Positions 1 to 7,569 are shown, counted from the stretch's first letter. The stretch is 13,421 bases of DNA from JAENVT01 sp040005915 (GCA_040005915.1 JBDTYA010000300.1:1-13421); one strand, 5' to 3'. The notes: generated by a model from the sequence alone, not told the origin. A program made the numbers and translations.

Positions 1-419
1 CGCGCCTCGACCTGCATCGGCACGCGTTCGTCGGCGATCTCGAGCATCCGCTTCGTACCGTCGAACAGCTGGCCGCGGAAGTCGGTGATGAGGCCGAACG
101 CGAAGACATCGACACCGAGATCGTCGACGGCCCTGCCCAACTGGTCGCATTGCTGGACGGTGTAGAACTGCACCTCGTCGCAGACCATGTAGTGGATCGG
201 CCAATGATCTACCGCCAACTTGTACAGATCGAGTTCGGTGACGACCTCCACCGCTTCGGCGGCCACGCCAAGTCGGCTCGTCACCTGCGCGCCCTCGCGG
301 TCGAGCTTCGTCAGCAACAATCCGTAGAGCTGCCGGCTGGCGAGGTTGTGATGGATCTGTAGGGCCATGGTGCTCTTGCCAGAGCCCATGGTGCCGAAGT
401 TGAAGCGCAAGGTCGCCAT
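1..419 (-). CDS. tdk: Thymidine kinase, C-terminus cut by window edge
   Basis: Type II thymidine kinase, a cytosolic salvage enzyme that phosphorylates thymidine to dTMP with ATP. The 139 visible codons begin MATLRFNFGT. They show the P-loop GTMGSGKST (residues 9-17), the Walker B/catalytic segment CDEVQF (80-85, catalytic Glu82) and the FGLITDFRGQLFDGTKRMLE block (about 108-127) that follows in this family. The C-terminal part, with the lid/zinc region, lies beyond position 1. The ATG was chosen because the family P-loop normally lies about 8-10 residues from the N-terminus; no clear Shine-Dalgarno precedes it, and an in-frame GTG lies about 10 codons upstream. It sits 39 nt downstream of the ligB stop on the same strand, so it is probably cotranscribed. 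Identity is secure; completeness cannot be judged. Confidence 0.93.
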   Translation of the reverse strand, partial: MATLRFNFGTMGSGKSTMALQIHHNLASRQLYGLLLTKLDREGAQVTSRLGVAAEAVEVVTELDLYKLAVDHWPIHYMVCDEVQFYTVQQCDQLGRAVDDLGVDVFAFGLITDFRGQLFDGTKRMLEIADERVPMQVEA

Positions 420-458
420 GGCGACTGCGACGATACCCGCGACGACCACCGACGACCG

Positions 459-1940
459 TCAGTGACCGCCGCCGAGCATCCCCTGCACACGCTCGATCGT
501 GTCGGCCTCGCGCGGCGACTTCTCGGGGCGGTACCCGCGCACCCGAGCGAACCGCAAGGCGACACCGCCGGGGTAGCGCGTCGAGCGCTGCACACCGTCG
601 AGCGCGATCTCGACCACCAACTCCGGCCGCACGTGCACGGTATGACCCTCAGTGGCGATGGCGCGTCGTTGTAGCTCCGCAGTCTGCCAACGCAACAGTT
701 CGTCGGTCATGCCCTTGAACGTCTTGCCGACCATCACGAAACCGTCAGCGCCGCGCGCGCCTAGATGAAGGTTGCTCAGCCAGCCGACGCGCCTGCCGTG
801 ACCCCACTCGGCCGCCAGTACGACGAGATCGAGGGTGTGCACCGGCTTGACCTTGCGCCACCCCGTGCCGCGCCGCCCGGCCTCGTACGCCGATTCGATC
901 GCCTTGACCATCACCCCCTCGTGGCCGGTGGCGACGGCGTTTGCCGCGAATGCCTCGGCCGCGTGCGCGTCTGCGGTGACGATCGATGGCAGCCTCGCTG
1001 TGGCCGGCAGCAGCGACTCCAGCACTACGCGACGGCTACGCAATGGATCATCGATCAGCGAGGCGTCGTCGACATGCAGGACATCGAAGAAGTACGCCCC
1101 CGTCGCCGCCAGTCCGCTCATCGTCTCCTGGAAGATCAGCGGCTTGCCGTCGTCGTCGATGCCGAGCGCCTCGCCGTCGAGCACGATCGATCGTGCCGGC
1201 ACCGTCCTGACCAGGTCGACCACGCCGGGCAGGCCGGCGGTGATGTCGTTGAGACCGCGGCTGAACAGGCGCACCTCGTCGCCCTGTTTGTGGGCTTGAA
1301 CGCGAATGCCGTCGAGCTTCCATTCCACGCTGGCGAGGCCGATCTCCGCCAGGGCATCGGTGACGGACGCCGACGTGCCGGCCAGCATCGGCTGGACGGC
1401 TGTGAGCGGGCTGAGGCCGACATCGAGCGACTCGCCGGTCAACGCCCGGCGCGCAGCCGCGCCGAGGTTGCCCAACAACATCGCCGCTCGGCGTACAGCA
1501 GCGATCGGCTGGCCGCTGGCCTTGGCGACACCGTCGGCGACGACGCCCTCGTTGGCGCCTTGACGCAGCTCGCCGGTCAGCACGCGATGCAGGTGGTTCT
1601 GCTCGGGTGCCGTCGCTGCCGACCAGAGGTCGCTCATCACGCGCATGCGGTCGCCCTGAGAACCAACCCCGGCGATTGTCGCGACACGGCTCAGCGCGTC
1701 GTCGACGTCGCGAATGGTCAGTGACGATTCGAGTGCCGGCGCGACCTGCAGGTTCGACATCGTGACCCAGCCGACGCCGAGGCGTCCCTGGCGCGGATCA
1801 CCGATCAACAGTCCGATCGCAGCCTCCACCTCGTCGGGCGGTGTAGCGCGCAGCAGCTCGGCGAGTGCCGCAACCTTCTCCGATCGCCTCGACGTCGCCG
1901 CTGTTCGCTGTGAGGCGGCAACGAGGTCGCCGTACAACAT
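459..1940 (-). CDS. ligB: ATP-dependent DNA ligase, LigB type
   Basis: ATP-dependent DNA ligase of the mycobacterial LigB type, sealing nicks through a lysine-AMP intermediate; 493 aa, close to the usual length of about 500. The N-terminal DNA-binding domain (about 1-165) includes GELRQGANEGVVADGVA. The nucleotidyltransferase domain carries motif I EWKLDGIR with the adenylated Lys208, LDGEALG (254-260), motif III FFDVLH (284-289), motif IV EGVMVK (341-346) and motif V WRKVKP (361-366). The OB-fold domain follows with HLGARGADGFVMVGKTFKGMTD (about 392-413) and ends in RYPGGVALRFARV. The ATG at 1940 lies 10 nt after the SDR stop with only a weak ribosome site, suggesting coupling. LigB is normally accessory to the NAD-dependent LigA, so a repair role is an inference. 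All catalytic motifs are present, so it should be active. Confidence 0.95.
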   Translation of the reverse strand: MLYGDLVAASQRTAATSRRSEKVAALAELLRATPPDEVEAAIGLLIGDPRQGRLGVGWVTMSNLQVAPALESSLTIRDVDDALSRVATIAGVGSQGDRMRVMSDLWSAATAPEQNHLHRVLTGELRQGANEGVVADGVAKASGQPIAAVRRAAMLLGNLGAAARRALTGESLDVGLSPLTAVQPMLAGTSASVTDALAEIGLASVEWKLDGIRVQAHKQGDEVRLFSRGLNDITAGLPGVVDLVRTVPARSIVLDGEALGIDDDGKPLIFQETMSGLAATGAYFFDVLHVDDASLIDDPLRSRRVVLESLLPATARLPSIVTADAHAAEAFAANAVATGHEGVMVKAIESAYEAGRRGTGWRKVKPVHTLDLVVLAAEWGHGRRVGWLSNLHLGARGADGFVMVGKTFKGMTDELLRWQTAELQRRAIATEGHTVHVRPELVVEIALDGVQRSTRYPGGVALRFARVRGYRPEKSPREADTIERVQGMLGGGH

Positions 1941-1950
1941 CGCTACACCG

Positions 1951-2916
1951 TCACTGGCCGAAACTGAAGATCTGTCGTGCTTTCAGGATGTCGATGAACG
2001 AGTCCTCGTACGCCTCACGAGGCCTCGAGCGCACCAACTCGTCGAGAGCGAAGGCGTCGTCGCCGACGAGAATTCGCCACTCGTTGGCGCGGACGCCGGC
2101 GAGGATCACCGTTGCCGCCTCGGCAGCCGACATCGGCGCGTTGTCGCGGAACATCTCGCCTCGCAACTGCATCCCGAGGCGGATGTCGTCGTCGCTCGCG
2201 CCGGACAGGTCGATCCCACCGCGGGCGATCCGGGCGCGTAGCTCGGCGACCTGATCGGCGGTCATCTCCTTCGGCTCACGTCCCAACACCTTGCCTGAGT
2301 TGATCACGATCGACGTACCGATGTGGCCCGGCATCACGACTGACGCGCGCAGGTGCGGCGCGTTGAGGCGGAAATCGGTGATCAACGCCTCGGTGAACCC
2401 CTTCACCGCGAACTTCGCTGCGCTGTAGGCAGTGTGTGCGATCCCCAGGCCGAGCGAGGCCCAGAACCCGTTGACGCTGCTCGTGTTGACCACGTGCCCT
2501 TCGTCGCTGGCGAGCAGCATCGGCATGAATGTGCGAGTGCCGAGGTACACGCCGCCCCAACAGATGTTGAACGTGGTCTCCCAATCTGCTCGATCGTCGA
2601 GCACGAAACTGCCACCCCCGCCGATGCCGGCGTTGTTGAACAGCAGGTTGATGTGATCGGTGTCGTGCTCGGCAGCGACCGCCTCGGCGAACACCTGCAA
2701 CGCCGCCTCATCGGAGACGTCGGCCACACAGGTCGTGATCCGCGTGCCGCGCGCTGCGTCGGCCTCGCACAGCTCCTTGGTCTCGCCGAGGTTCTCGTCC
2801 GACACGTCGCATGTCGCCACATGGCATCCCAGCGCCACCAGTTGGCGAGCCAGTTCCCGGCCCATACCCGAGCCACCCCCGGTGACCACGGCGATCCGCC
2901 CCTCGATGTGTTCCAT
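1951..2916 (-). CDS. Short-chain dehydrogenase/reductase (SDR), NAD-type
   Basis: Classical-type SDR oxidoreductase, 321 aa. The Rossmann motif TGGGSGMG occupies 12-19, Asp37 ends the second strand (CDVSD) and suggests NAD(H) rather than NADP(H), and Asp66-Val67 fits the adenine-binding site. NNAG is at 94-97, the catalytic serine lies in NTSSVNG (Ser146/147), and the catalytic pair is Tyr164 and Lys168 in YSAAK. The C-terminal 120 residues are longer than in a minimal 250-aa SDR and include a helical insertion (about 205-265) that probably forms the substrate lid. Substrate is unknown; such enzymes are abundant in Acidimicrobiia and mycobacteria. The frame stays open upstream to a GTG at 3060, but MEHIEGRIAVVTGG is the normal SDR N-terminus and a longer start would overlap the divergent gene at 3008. 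It leads the SDR-ligB-tdk unit. Confidence 0.9.
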   Translation of the reverse strand: MEHIEGRIAVVTGGGSGMGRELARQLVALGCHVATCDVSDENLGETKELCEADAARGTRITTCVADVSDEAALQVFAEAVAAEHDTDHINLLFNNAGIGGGGSFVLDDRADWETTFNICWGGVYLGTRTFMPMLLASDEGHVVNTSSVNGFWASLGLGIAHTAYSAAKFAVKGFTEALITDFRLNAPHLRASVVMPGHIGTSIVINSGKVLGREPKEMTADQVAELRARIARGGIDLSGASDDDIRLGMQLRGEMFRDNAPMSAAEAATVILAGVRANEWRILVGDDAFALDELVRSRPREAYEDSFIDILKARQIFSFGQ

Positions 2917-3007
2917 CGCCCCAGGTTGCCAGATCGCCGGGCGGCCGACTGATAGCGGAGCGAGGAGCGACGTGTGAAGGGTGCGTTTCCCGGGTAGGAA
3001 TGCGGGC

Positions 3008-3301
3008 ATGAGCGATGAGCAGAGTGGCGCCGAGAGCGTCGACGAGGACATGGTCGGCACCGATGCAGTGACCAGCGACGAGGTGGGTGCGTTCGGCGAC
3101 GCCCCGGATCAGCCAGTCGGCCTGCCGTTCGCCGACGCCGACGTCACCGACGAGTCGTTCGCCGAGCGTGTCGGGCGCGAGGTCCCCGAGGTGGCGGACG
3201 ACCCTGACCAGCCGCTTCGGCTTGTCGAGCCCGACGTGCTGGTCGACAGTGACCTGCTCGAACGCATCGACGAAGACGGCGATCTCGCCGAACCCGACTG
3301 A
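3008..3301 (+). CDS. Small highly acidic protein of unknown function
   Basis: A 97-aa protein, MSDEQSGAES to GDLAEPD, that I do not recognise. It is extremely rich in Asp and Glu, poor in Lys and Arg, and lacks cysteine, signal peptide and membrane segment. The only ordered-looking piece is the C-terminal half, with TDESFAERVGREVPEVADDP followed by LRLVEPDVLVDSDLLERIDED. It may be a disordered cytosolic protein. The start at 3008 was preferred over an ATG at 2981 because AGGAA (2996-3000) lies 7 nt ahead of it. The same bases can be read as a -10 element TAGGAA spaced for leaderless transcription. The gene diverges from the SDR and converges on the MmcQ gene 16 bp away. Codon pattern and acidic composition support coding; function is not inferable. 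Confidence 0.65.
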   Translation: MSDEQSGAESVDEDMVGTDAVTSDEVGAFGDAPDQPVGLPFADADVTDESFAERVGREVPEVADDPDQPLRLVEPDVLVDSDLLERIDEDGDLAEPD

Positions 3302-3309
3302 ACCCGACT
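3290..3309. repeat. 10-bp perfect tandem duplication at a stop codon
   Basis: GAACCCGACT occurs twice head to tail (3290-3299 and 3300-3309). The TGA stop of the acidic-protein gene (3299-3301) straddles the junction of the two copies, so the stop exists only because of the duplication. Confidence 0.9.
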
Positions 3310-3317
3310 GTGGCCGA

Positions 3318-3689
3318 TCACCGGCTCGCGTCGAGCGTGGCGATCAGTTTCCTCGGTGCAACCGCGCGGTAGGCGTCCTCGCAGACGACGGCGATCTCGT
3401 CCCAGTCGACCTGTCGGTCCAGCCGCACGCCGAGCCAGCCGCGAGCGCCCACGTACGGCGGCCGGAAGAAGCGTGCGGGCTCGGTCTCGACCAGATCGGC
3501 CTGTGCGCCGGCCGGTGCCGCGCACCACATGTGTGGGAAGTGATGGTCGTGATGACCTGCGGGCCACACCATCACGAACTGCTTCTTCACGAAGAACGAC
3601 GGCGAACCATGACTGACCTTCTCGATGACGTCCGGAAACGCCAAGCAGATTGTCCGCACGTGTTCTTCTATCGTGGTGGCCACGCCCAT
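3318..3689 (-). CDS. MmcQ/YjbR family protein
   Basis: A 123-aa protein of the MmcQ/YjbR (DUF419) family, small single-domain cytosolic proteins with a CyaY-like or DNA-binding fold and no settled biochemical role. Family features are the N-terminal helix TIEEHVRTICLAFPDVIEKVSHGSPSF, which leads into the strand FFVKKQFVMVW, and the C-terminal GWLGVRLD followed by DWDEIAVVCEDAYRAVAPRKL. The central segment is histidine-rich (GHHDHHFPHMW, about 45-55). The start at 3689 gives a normal length and overlaps the last 22 nt of the GNAT gene, indicating translational coupling at the distal end of that run. Family assignment is good; function is unknown. Confidence 0.85.
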   Translation of the reverse strand: MGVATTIEEHVRTICLAFPDVIEKVSHGSPSFFVKKQFVMVWPAGHHDHHFPHMWCAAPAGAQADLVETEPARFFRPPYVGARGWLGVRLDRQVDWDEIAVVCEDAYRAVAPRKLIATLDASR

Positions 3690-4264
3690 ACGCTAGGCAC
3701 ATCCGGCGTCGCCTGGGGTCCCATCGAAACTGCATGTCGATAGCGCATCTCGGCTTCGACCTCGAGCCGATCCAGGGTCGTCAGGTCGAGAGTGATCTCG
3801 ACCACGCCGCCGTCGAAGTGGGCCTCCTCGGTGAGACCCACCGTCCGGAACACCAGCAACATGTCGCGATTGGCGGGAAGTGTCTGGGCGACGAAGCGCT
3901 TGAGGCCGTAACGGCGACCGATCACCGCCAGGCGTTCGAGCAGCAGCGTGGCGATGCCTTCCCTGTGGTGGTCGTCGGCGACTGCGAATGCGACATCGGC
4001 TTCGTCGAGGTTGCTGCCGACGATGAACTCACCGATGCCGATCAGCTCCCCGTCGGTCGACGCCAGGAGTGTGACGTGATGGGGCACGTCCTGGGCAACC
4101 ACGCTCTGCAGCTCTGCTGTTGGCAGGCGTCGTCGGATCCCGAAGAACCTGAAGTAGGTCGAGCTGTCGCTGAGCTGCTCGTAGAACACGCGTACGCGGT
4201 CGAAGTCGTCTGGGCATGCCTGGGCGATCTCCACCGCACGACCGTTGGCGAGAAGCGCTTGCAT
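3668..4264 (-). CDS. GNAT acetyltransferase, resembling the catalytic domain of Pat
   Basis: A 198-aa single-domain GCN5-related N-acetyltransferase. The acetyl-CoA pyrophosphate loop lies in DDHHREGIATLLLERL (97-112), with His100 where Gln or Arg is usual. The N-terminal FYEQLSDSSTYFRFFG (27-42) and the later FVAQTLPANRDMLLVFRTVGL (124-144) are typical of protein lysine acetyltransferases of the Pat group that modify acyl-CoA synthetases and, in mycobacteria, a universal stress protein. Unlike mycobacterial Pat it has no cyclic-nucleotide-binding domain, and unlike PatZ no synthetase-like domain, so any control would come from outside. The ATG at 4264 follows GGGGG very closely, a poor ribosome site. 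It lies 52 nt after the CoA-transferase gene and overlaps the MmcQ gene. Protein acetylation is inferred; a small-molecule substrate is possible. Confidence 0.85.
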   Translation of the reverse strand: MQALLANGRAVEIAQACPDDFDRVRVFYEQLSDSSTYFRFFGIRRRLPTAELQSVVAQDVPHHVTLLASTDGELIGIGEFIVGSNLDEADVAFAVADDHHREGIATLLLERLAVIGRRYGLKRFVAQTLPANRDMLLVFRTVGLTEEAHFDGGVVEITLDLTTLDRLEVEAEMRYRHAVSMGPQATPDVPSVWAWPPR

Positions 4265-4316
4265 GCCCCCATGATCTGCCTGTGCACCGCGAGCGACCAG
4301 GGCCCTCGGTCACACG

Positions 4317-5609
4317 TCACGCATATCCGAGCCTGTGGGCCGATGCACGAAGTTGATCGCGATGGTCGGGATGGGCGATCCCGATCAGGGCCGTGGCACG
4401 ACTGCGGATCGATCGGCCGCGCAGCTCGGCAACGCCCCACTCGGTGACGACCTTGTCGACCGTGTTCTTCATGGTTGTCACGACGTCGCCGGCCGACAGT
4501 TGGGGGACGATCTTGGAGATCGTGCCGGCCTTGGCAGTTGAGTGCAGTACGACGAATCCCTGCCCGCCTGATGAGTACATCGCGCCGCGTGCGAAATCGG
4601 CCTGCCCGCCACTCGACGAGTAGTACTTGCCCGCCACCGTCTCCGATGCGCACTGTCCCAACAGATCGACCGAGATCGTGGCGTTGATCGACACGAAATT
4701 GGCCTCCTGGGCGATCACGCGCGGATCGTTGACATACCTCACCGGCCACAACTCGACTGCGGTGTTCTCGTGCAGGAAGTCGTACAGCCGCTGCGTTCCC
4801 AACGCGAACGTACCGACCGTCTTGGTCCGGTTCAGTTGCTTGGACACTCCGGTCACCACCCCGCTGTCGACGAGGTCCATCACGCCGTCGGAGATCAACT
4901 CGGTGTGGATCCCGAGGTCGCTGTGCCCGGCGCAGGTCGACAGGATCGCGTTCGGGATCCCGCCGATGCCGACCTGGATCGTCGATCCGTTCGGGATCCG
5001 TTCGGCGACCAGCGCGGCGATCCGTCGGTCGGATTCGCCGACTGCGGCCGGGGACACCTCGACCAGTGGGTAGTCGGCTTCGCACCAGCCGGCGACCTGG
5101 CTGACATGCATCTGATTGCGCCCGAACGTCCTCGGCATCTGCGTGTTCGCTTCGAGGAAGAAGCGCGCTCGACCGATGAAGGAGGCGACGTAGTCGGCGT
5201 TCAACCCGAGGCTGAAGTAGCCATGCCTGTCGGGGGGCGAGGCACTCGCCAACACGAGCGGATCGTGCGTGGCGCCCTTCAGGATCGCCCTCATCTCGGA
5301 GAAATTGTTGGGGACGAGGTCGATCGTTCCCGCCTGGAAGCACGGTCGGGTGACGTGCGACAGGAAGTACGACACGTGCCGCAATCGATCGCCGAACGCG
5401 GCGTGCAGGTACGGCCGATCATGCAGCACGTGCATCTGGTGAACACGCACGTCTGTCAACGACCCAGCCTCGTGTTCGATGGCGTCGAGCAGGGTCACGG
5501 GCTCGCCATTGGCGAGCGGAACGATGATGTCGGTGCCGGTACCGATGTGATCGAGCACGCTCGAGGCCGGCGATGCTTCGACGAGGGATCGGGAGGGTTG
5601 ATCGGTCAC
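4317..5609 (-). CDS. Acetyl-CoA hydrolase/CoA-transferase family (4-hydroxybutyrate CoA-transferase-like)
   Basis: Family I CoA transferase/acetyl-CoA hydrolase of the Cat1/Cat2 group, 430 aa, a typical length. These cytosolic enzymes move CoA between acetyl-CoA and a carboxylate through a glutamyl-CoA thioester. The catalytic glutamate is Glu237 in GIHTELISDG (233-242), matching the Glu238 position of clostridial 4-hydroxybutyrate CoA-transferase. Oxyanion and CoA-site blocks are GIGGIPNA (214-221) and SSSGGQADFARGA (331-343). The C-terminal domain ends WGVAELRGRSIRSRATALIGIAHPDHR. The start codon is GTG at 5609, only 2 nt after the usp stop and without a strong Shine-Dalgarno, so translation is probably coupled to usp. 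Acyl acceptor (acetate, butyrate, 4-hydroxybutyrate, succinate) cannot be fixed from sequence. Confidence 0.9.
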   Translation of the reverse strand: MTDQPSRSLVEASPASSVLDHIGTGTDIIVPLANGEPVTLLDAIEHEAGSLTDVRVHQMHVLHDRPYLHAAFGDRLRHVSYFLSHVTRPCFQAGTIDLVPNNFSEMRAILKGATHDPLVLASASPPDRHGYFSLGLNADYVASFIGRARFFLEANTQMPRTFGRNQMHVSQVAGWCEADYPLVEVSPAAVGESDRRIAALVAERIPNGSTIQVGIGGIPNAILSTCAGHSDLGIHTELISDGVMDLVDSGVVTGVSKQLNRTKTVGTFALGTQRLYDFLHENTAVELWPVRYVNDPRVIAQEANFVSINATISVDLLGQCASETVAGKYYSSSGGQADFARGAMYSSGGQGFVVLHSTAKAGTISKIVPQLSAGDVVTTMKNTVDKVVTEWGVAELRGRSIRSRATALIGIAHPDHRDQLRASAHRLGYA

Positions 5610-5611
5610 GT

Positions 5612-6322
5612 TCAGTCAAGTCTCGGTTGCGGGTGGGTGACCGCCACGGGACAGTCTGCACCCTCCGCGACCGACAACGCGACCGAGCCGAAGAGGCGGG
5701 TCCTGAAACCGCTCCGTCCACGCGACCCGACAGCGACGATGTCGGCGTCGACGCTCGCCGCGATCAACGCATCGGCGGGCGCTCCTTCGGTCAGCACGCC
5801 CGTCACGATGCCGTTCGTGCGATGGCGACATTCGTTCACCGCCAAGTCCAGCAGGCACCCCGCCTCCGCCCGGCCGACGTCTCGCTCCCGGCTGTGGATC
5901 ACCTGCACGCTCGCCCGATGGAGGCAGGCCTCGTCGCACGCCCAGTCGATCGCAGCTGCGGCCGCGCTCGACCCGTCGACACCGACGACGATGCGGCGAA
6001 TCGCCGAGGGTCGAGACCCTCGCACGATCACGACCGGACACGGGCTGCGCCGCGCAGCTTTGCGGGCGAGCGATCCGAGGAGGACAAGGCGTGCCGATTC
6101 GGATGGCGAGACTGCCAACACCAGCAGGTCCGCGCCGTCGGCCTCGTCGACCAGCATCGTCGGCGAATCAACGACCTGCAGGCGGGAACAGCGGGCAGCA
6201 GCTTCGATCGTCGCCCAATCGAGGGCGGCATCGAACCCTCCAGCCGTCCGGAACCCGACGAGGACCCGCCCGGCCACGTGGCGCGCGTCGCAGTCGACTG
6301 CGGGCAGTTGTTGCGAACTCAC
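5612..6322 (-). CDS. Tandem universal stress protein (UspA family), first domain shortened
   Basis: A 236-aa universal stress protein with two Usp repeats. The second (about 107-230) is complete: RRIVVGVDGSSAAAAAIDWA, then the ATP-binding pattern G-x2-G-x9-G-S in GSRGRSGFRTRLFGS (199-213), ending CPVAVTH. The first (about 18-101) is only about 84 residues and lacks much of the middle of a Usp fold; it keeps RVLVGF at its start and SPSESARLVLLGSLARKAARRSPCPVVIV at its end, without the glycine ATP loop. It is probably a cytosolic ATP-binding stress regulator. The GTG at 6322 is the longest start, but GGAGG ends only 1 nt before it, unusually close; a second GTG at residue 16 is an alternative. 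The gene runs directly into the CoA-transferase gene. Confidence 0.88.
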   Translation of the reverse strand: MSSQQLPAVDCDARHVAGRVLVGFRTAGGFDAALDWATIEAAARCSRLQVVDSPTMLVDEADGADLLVLAVSPSESARLVLLGSLARKAARRSPCPVVIVRGSRPSAIRRIVVGVDGSSAAAAAIDWACDEACLHRASVQVIHSRERDVGRAEAGCLLDLAVNECRHRTNGIVTGVLTEGAPADALIAASVDADIVAVGSRGRSGFRTRLFGSVALSVAEGADCPVAVTHPQPRLD

Positions 6323-6379
6323 GCCTCCACTGTGGCAACTCGACGACGTCGTGAACAGAGGCCTCCGTCATCAGGCGGA

Positions 6380-7075
6380 TCAGATCTGGCCGGCCTCGCG
6401 TTGTGCGCTGCGCAGCGCCTCGGCGTCGAAACCGGGCTTCTGCGCGGCGCTGATCACTACCCGCTCGCGCTTGATGATCAGGTCGGCAGCCTCCCGGATC
6501 CGGCCGCAGACGTCGTGTGGGATCACGACCGCACCATGCTGATCGGCATGAATCAGATCGCCGTCGGAGACCCGCATACCGGCGACGGTGACGGGTCGCG
6601 AGAAATCGACGACGTGCACGAACGCGTGTGACGGGCCGACTCGGTCTGCCAGCATCTGAAACCCGGCGGCGATGTCGGGCAGGTCGCGGACGCTGCCGTT
6701 GGTGATCACCGCCTCGCAGCCCAGGCCCTTGTGGATGTTGCTGTTGACCTCGCCCCAGAACGAGCCATATCCGCGCTCTTCGTCGAGGTCCTGCATGACG
6801 ATGACGCTCGGCTTCGGACCAGCGTCGATGTATGCGTAGTAGGCATCGCGGGCGTAGGCCTGATCGGTGTCGGGATCAGCGGGATGAGCGGCACGGATGG
6901 TCGCTGTGCGGGCGATCGCGACGAGGGGCCCCAACTCGGGCCGGGTGCACACCAGCGGCTTGGTCGTGAATCCGTAGCCGCGCCGTTCGGGCGCCAGGAT
7001 CTCGAGGGCATTGCAGACCGTCGGAGTATCGACCGACTTCAACATTGCGATCAGTTCAACGCTGAGTTCGAGCAT
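6380..7075 (-). CDS. RraA-like / HMG aldolase family protein
   Basis: A 231-aa protein of the RraA/demethylmenaquinone-methyltransferase-like fold, which includes class II 4-hydroxy-4-methyl-2-oxoglutarate (HMG) aldolases and RNase E inhibitor RraA. The active-site region reads GSFWGEVNSNIHKGLGCEAVITNGSVRD (104-131), with the metal/substrate pair Arg130-Asp131, followed by VSDGDLIHADQHGAVVIPHD (169-188). N-terminal TPTVCNALE (17-25) is typical of the family. Length slightly exceeds the usual 160-220 and includes an insert rich in Asp and Tyr around 65-85. A divalent-metal lyase acting on an oxo-acid is more likely than RNase E control, but substrate is unknown. The ATG at 7075 is chosen over an upstream frame extension because it begins the conserved helix; it lies 4 nt after the lipoprotein stop, implying coupled translation. 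Confidence 0.85.
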   Translation of the reverse strand: MLELSVELIAMLKSVDTPTVCNALEILAPERRGYGFTTKPLVCTRPELGPLVAIARTATIRAAHPADPDTDQAYARDAYYAYIDAGPKPSVIVMQDLDEERGYGSFWGEVNSNIHKGLGCEAVITNGSVRDLPDIAAGFQMLADRVGPSHAFVHVVDFSRPVTVAGMRVSDGDLIHADQHGAVVIPHDVCGRIREAADLIIKRERVVISAAQKPGFDAEALRSAQREAGQI

Positions 7076-7079
7076 CGAG

Positions 7080-7562
7080 TTATTCGCAGCCGAGGTTCTG
7101 AAAGGCGACGGAGATGGGAATCTGCTTGCTGACGTTCGCGCCGAGGTCGGTGCCCATGTACGCGGCGAGATCGGCCTGGGCCGCCGGGTCACCGCCCATT
7201 CCGCGCTTGACGATGTCGTTGGCTCCCGACATGAACGCCAACGACGCGGCTGCGTTGGCGTCGTTGCCCAGCGCCGCAGTGAGGGCCGCCAGTTGATCGC
7301 CGAACTGGGTGATCGTGCCGATCGGGATCTTGGGCCACTCGGTCGTCGGTGCATCGCTGAGCCCGATGACCACCTGCCAGTTGATGATGATGTCGGCAGC
7401 ACTGGTCTTCAACGCCGTGCAGTCGAGGTTGGCGGCTGCAGCAACGGATGACCCGGAGTTGGTCGGCGTATTCGCGCCGGCAGGCTTGGCGTCGCTGCTG
7501 CATGCGCCGAGAGCGCAGCAGACGACAGTGACAACGACGAGTGAGTGACGGAGTGTGCGCAT
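7080..7562 (-). CDS. Predicted lipoprotein of unknown function
   Basis: A 160-aa secreted lipoprotein. The N-terminus MRTLRHSLVVVTVVCCALGACSS is a lipoprotein signal: two arginines, a hydrophobic stretch (8-18) and the lipobox L18-G19-A20-C21, so Cys21 should be lipid-modified at the outer face of the membrane. A Ser/Ala/Asn-rich linker (22-46) precedes a mainly helical domain (about 47-160) with DCTALKTSAADIIINWQVVIG. Cys48 near its start and Cys159 next to the C-terminus could form a disulfide. I recognise no family. Start choice follows the signal peptide; there is no Shine-Dalgarno, but TAGGGT (7570-7575) lies exactly 7 nt before the ATG, as expected for a leaderless mRNA. The next gene (RraA-like) starts 4 nt after its stop. 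Confidence 0.78.
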   Translation of the reverse strand: MRTLRHSLVVVTVVCCALGACSSDAKPAGANTPTNSGSSVAAAANLDCTALKTSAADIIINWQVVIGLSDAPTTEWPKIPIGTITQFGDQLAALTAALGNDANAAASLAFMSGANDIVKRGMGGDPAAQADLAAYMGTDLGANVSKQIPISVAFQNLGCE

Positions 7563-7569
7563 CGACGAA

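Noticed and set aside
765..1724. A 319-codon open frame on the plus strand
   Set aside because: It is antisense to ligB, whose ligase motifs I to V are all present; composition is typical of a shadow frame.
2917..3060. N-terminal extension of the SDR to a GTG at 3060
   Set aside because: The added segment (MPTMSSSTLS...) has no SDR similarity, would overlap the divergent acidic-protein gene, and the SDR N-terminus is normal at 2916.
4280..4316. Terminator between the CoA-transferase and GNAT genes
   Set aside because: GACC/GGTC around AGGGCCCT gives a poor stem with no proper loop; readthrough is expected in this packed run.
6343..6352. 10-bp palindrome ACGACGTCGT upstream of usp
   Set aside because: It is short and built of CG/GAC words that are very common in this GC-rich sequence; no second copy or promoter context supports an operator.
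4770..6542. A 590-codon open frame on the plus strand
   Set aside because: It lies antisense to the CoA-transferase, usp and RraA-like genes, whose catalytic motifs are intact. It is a GC-rich shadow with no recognisable domain.
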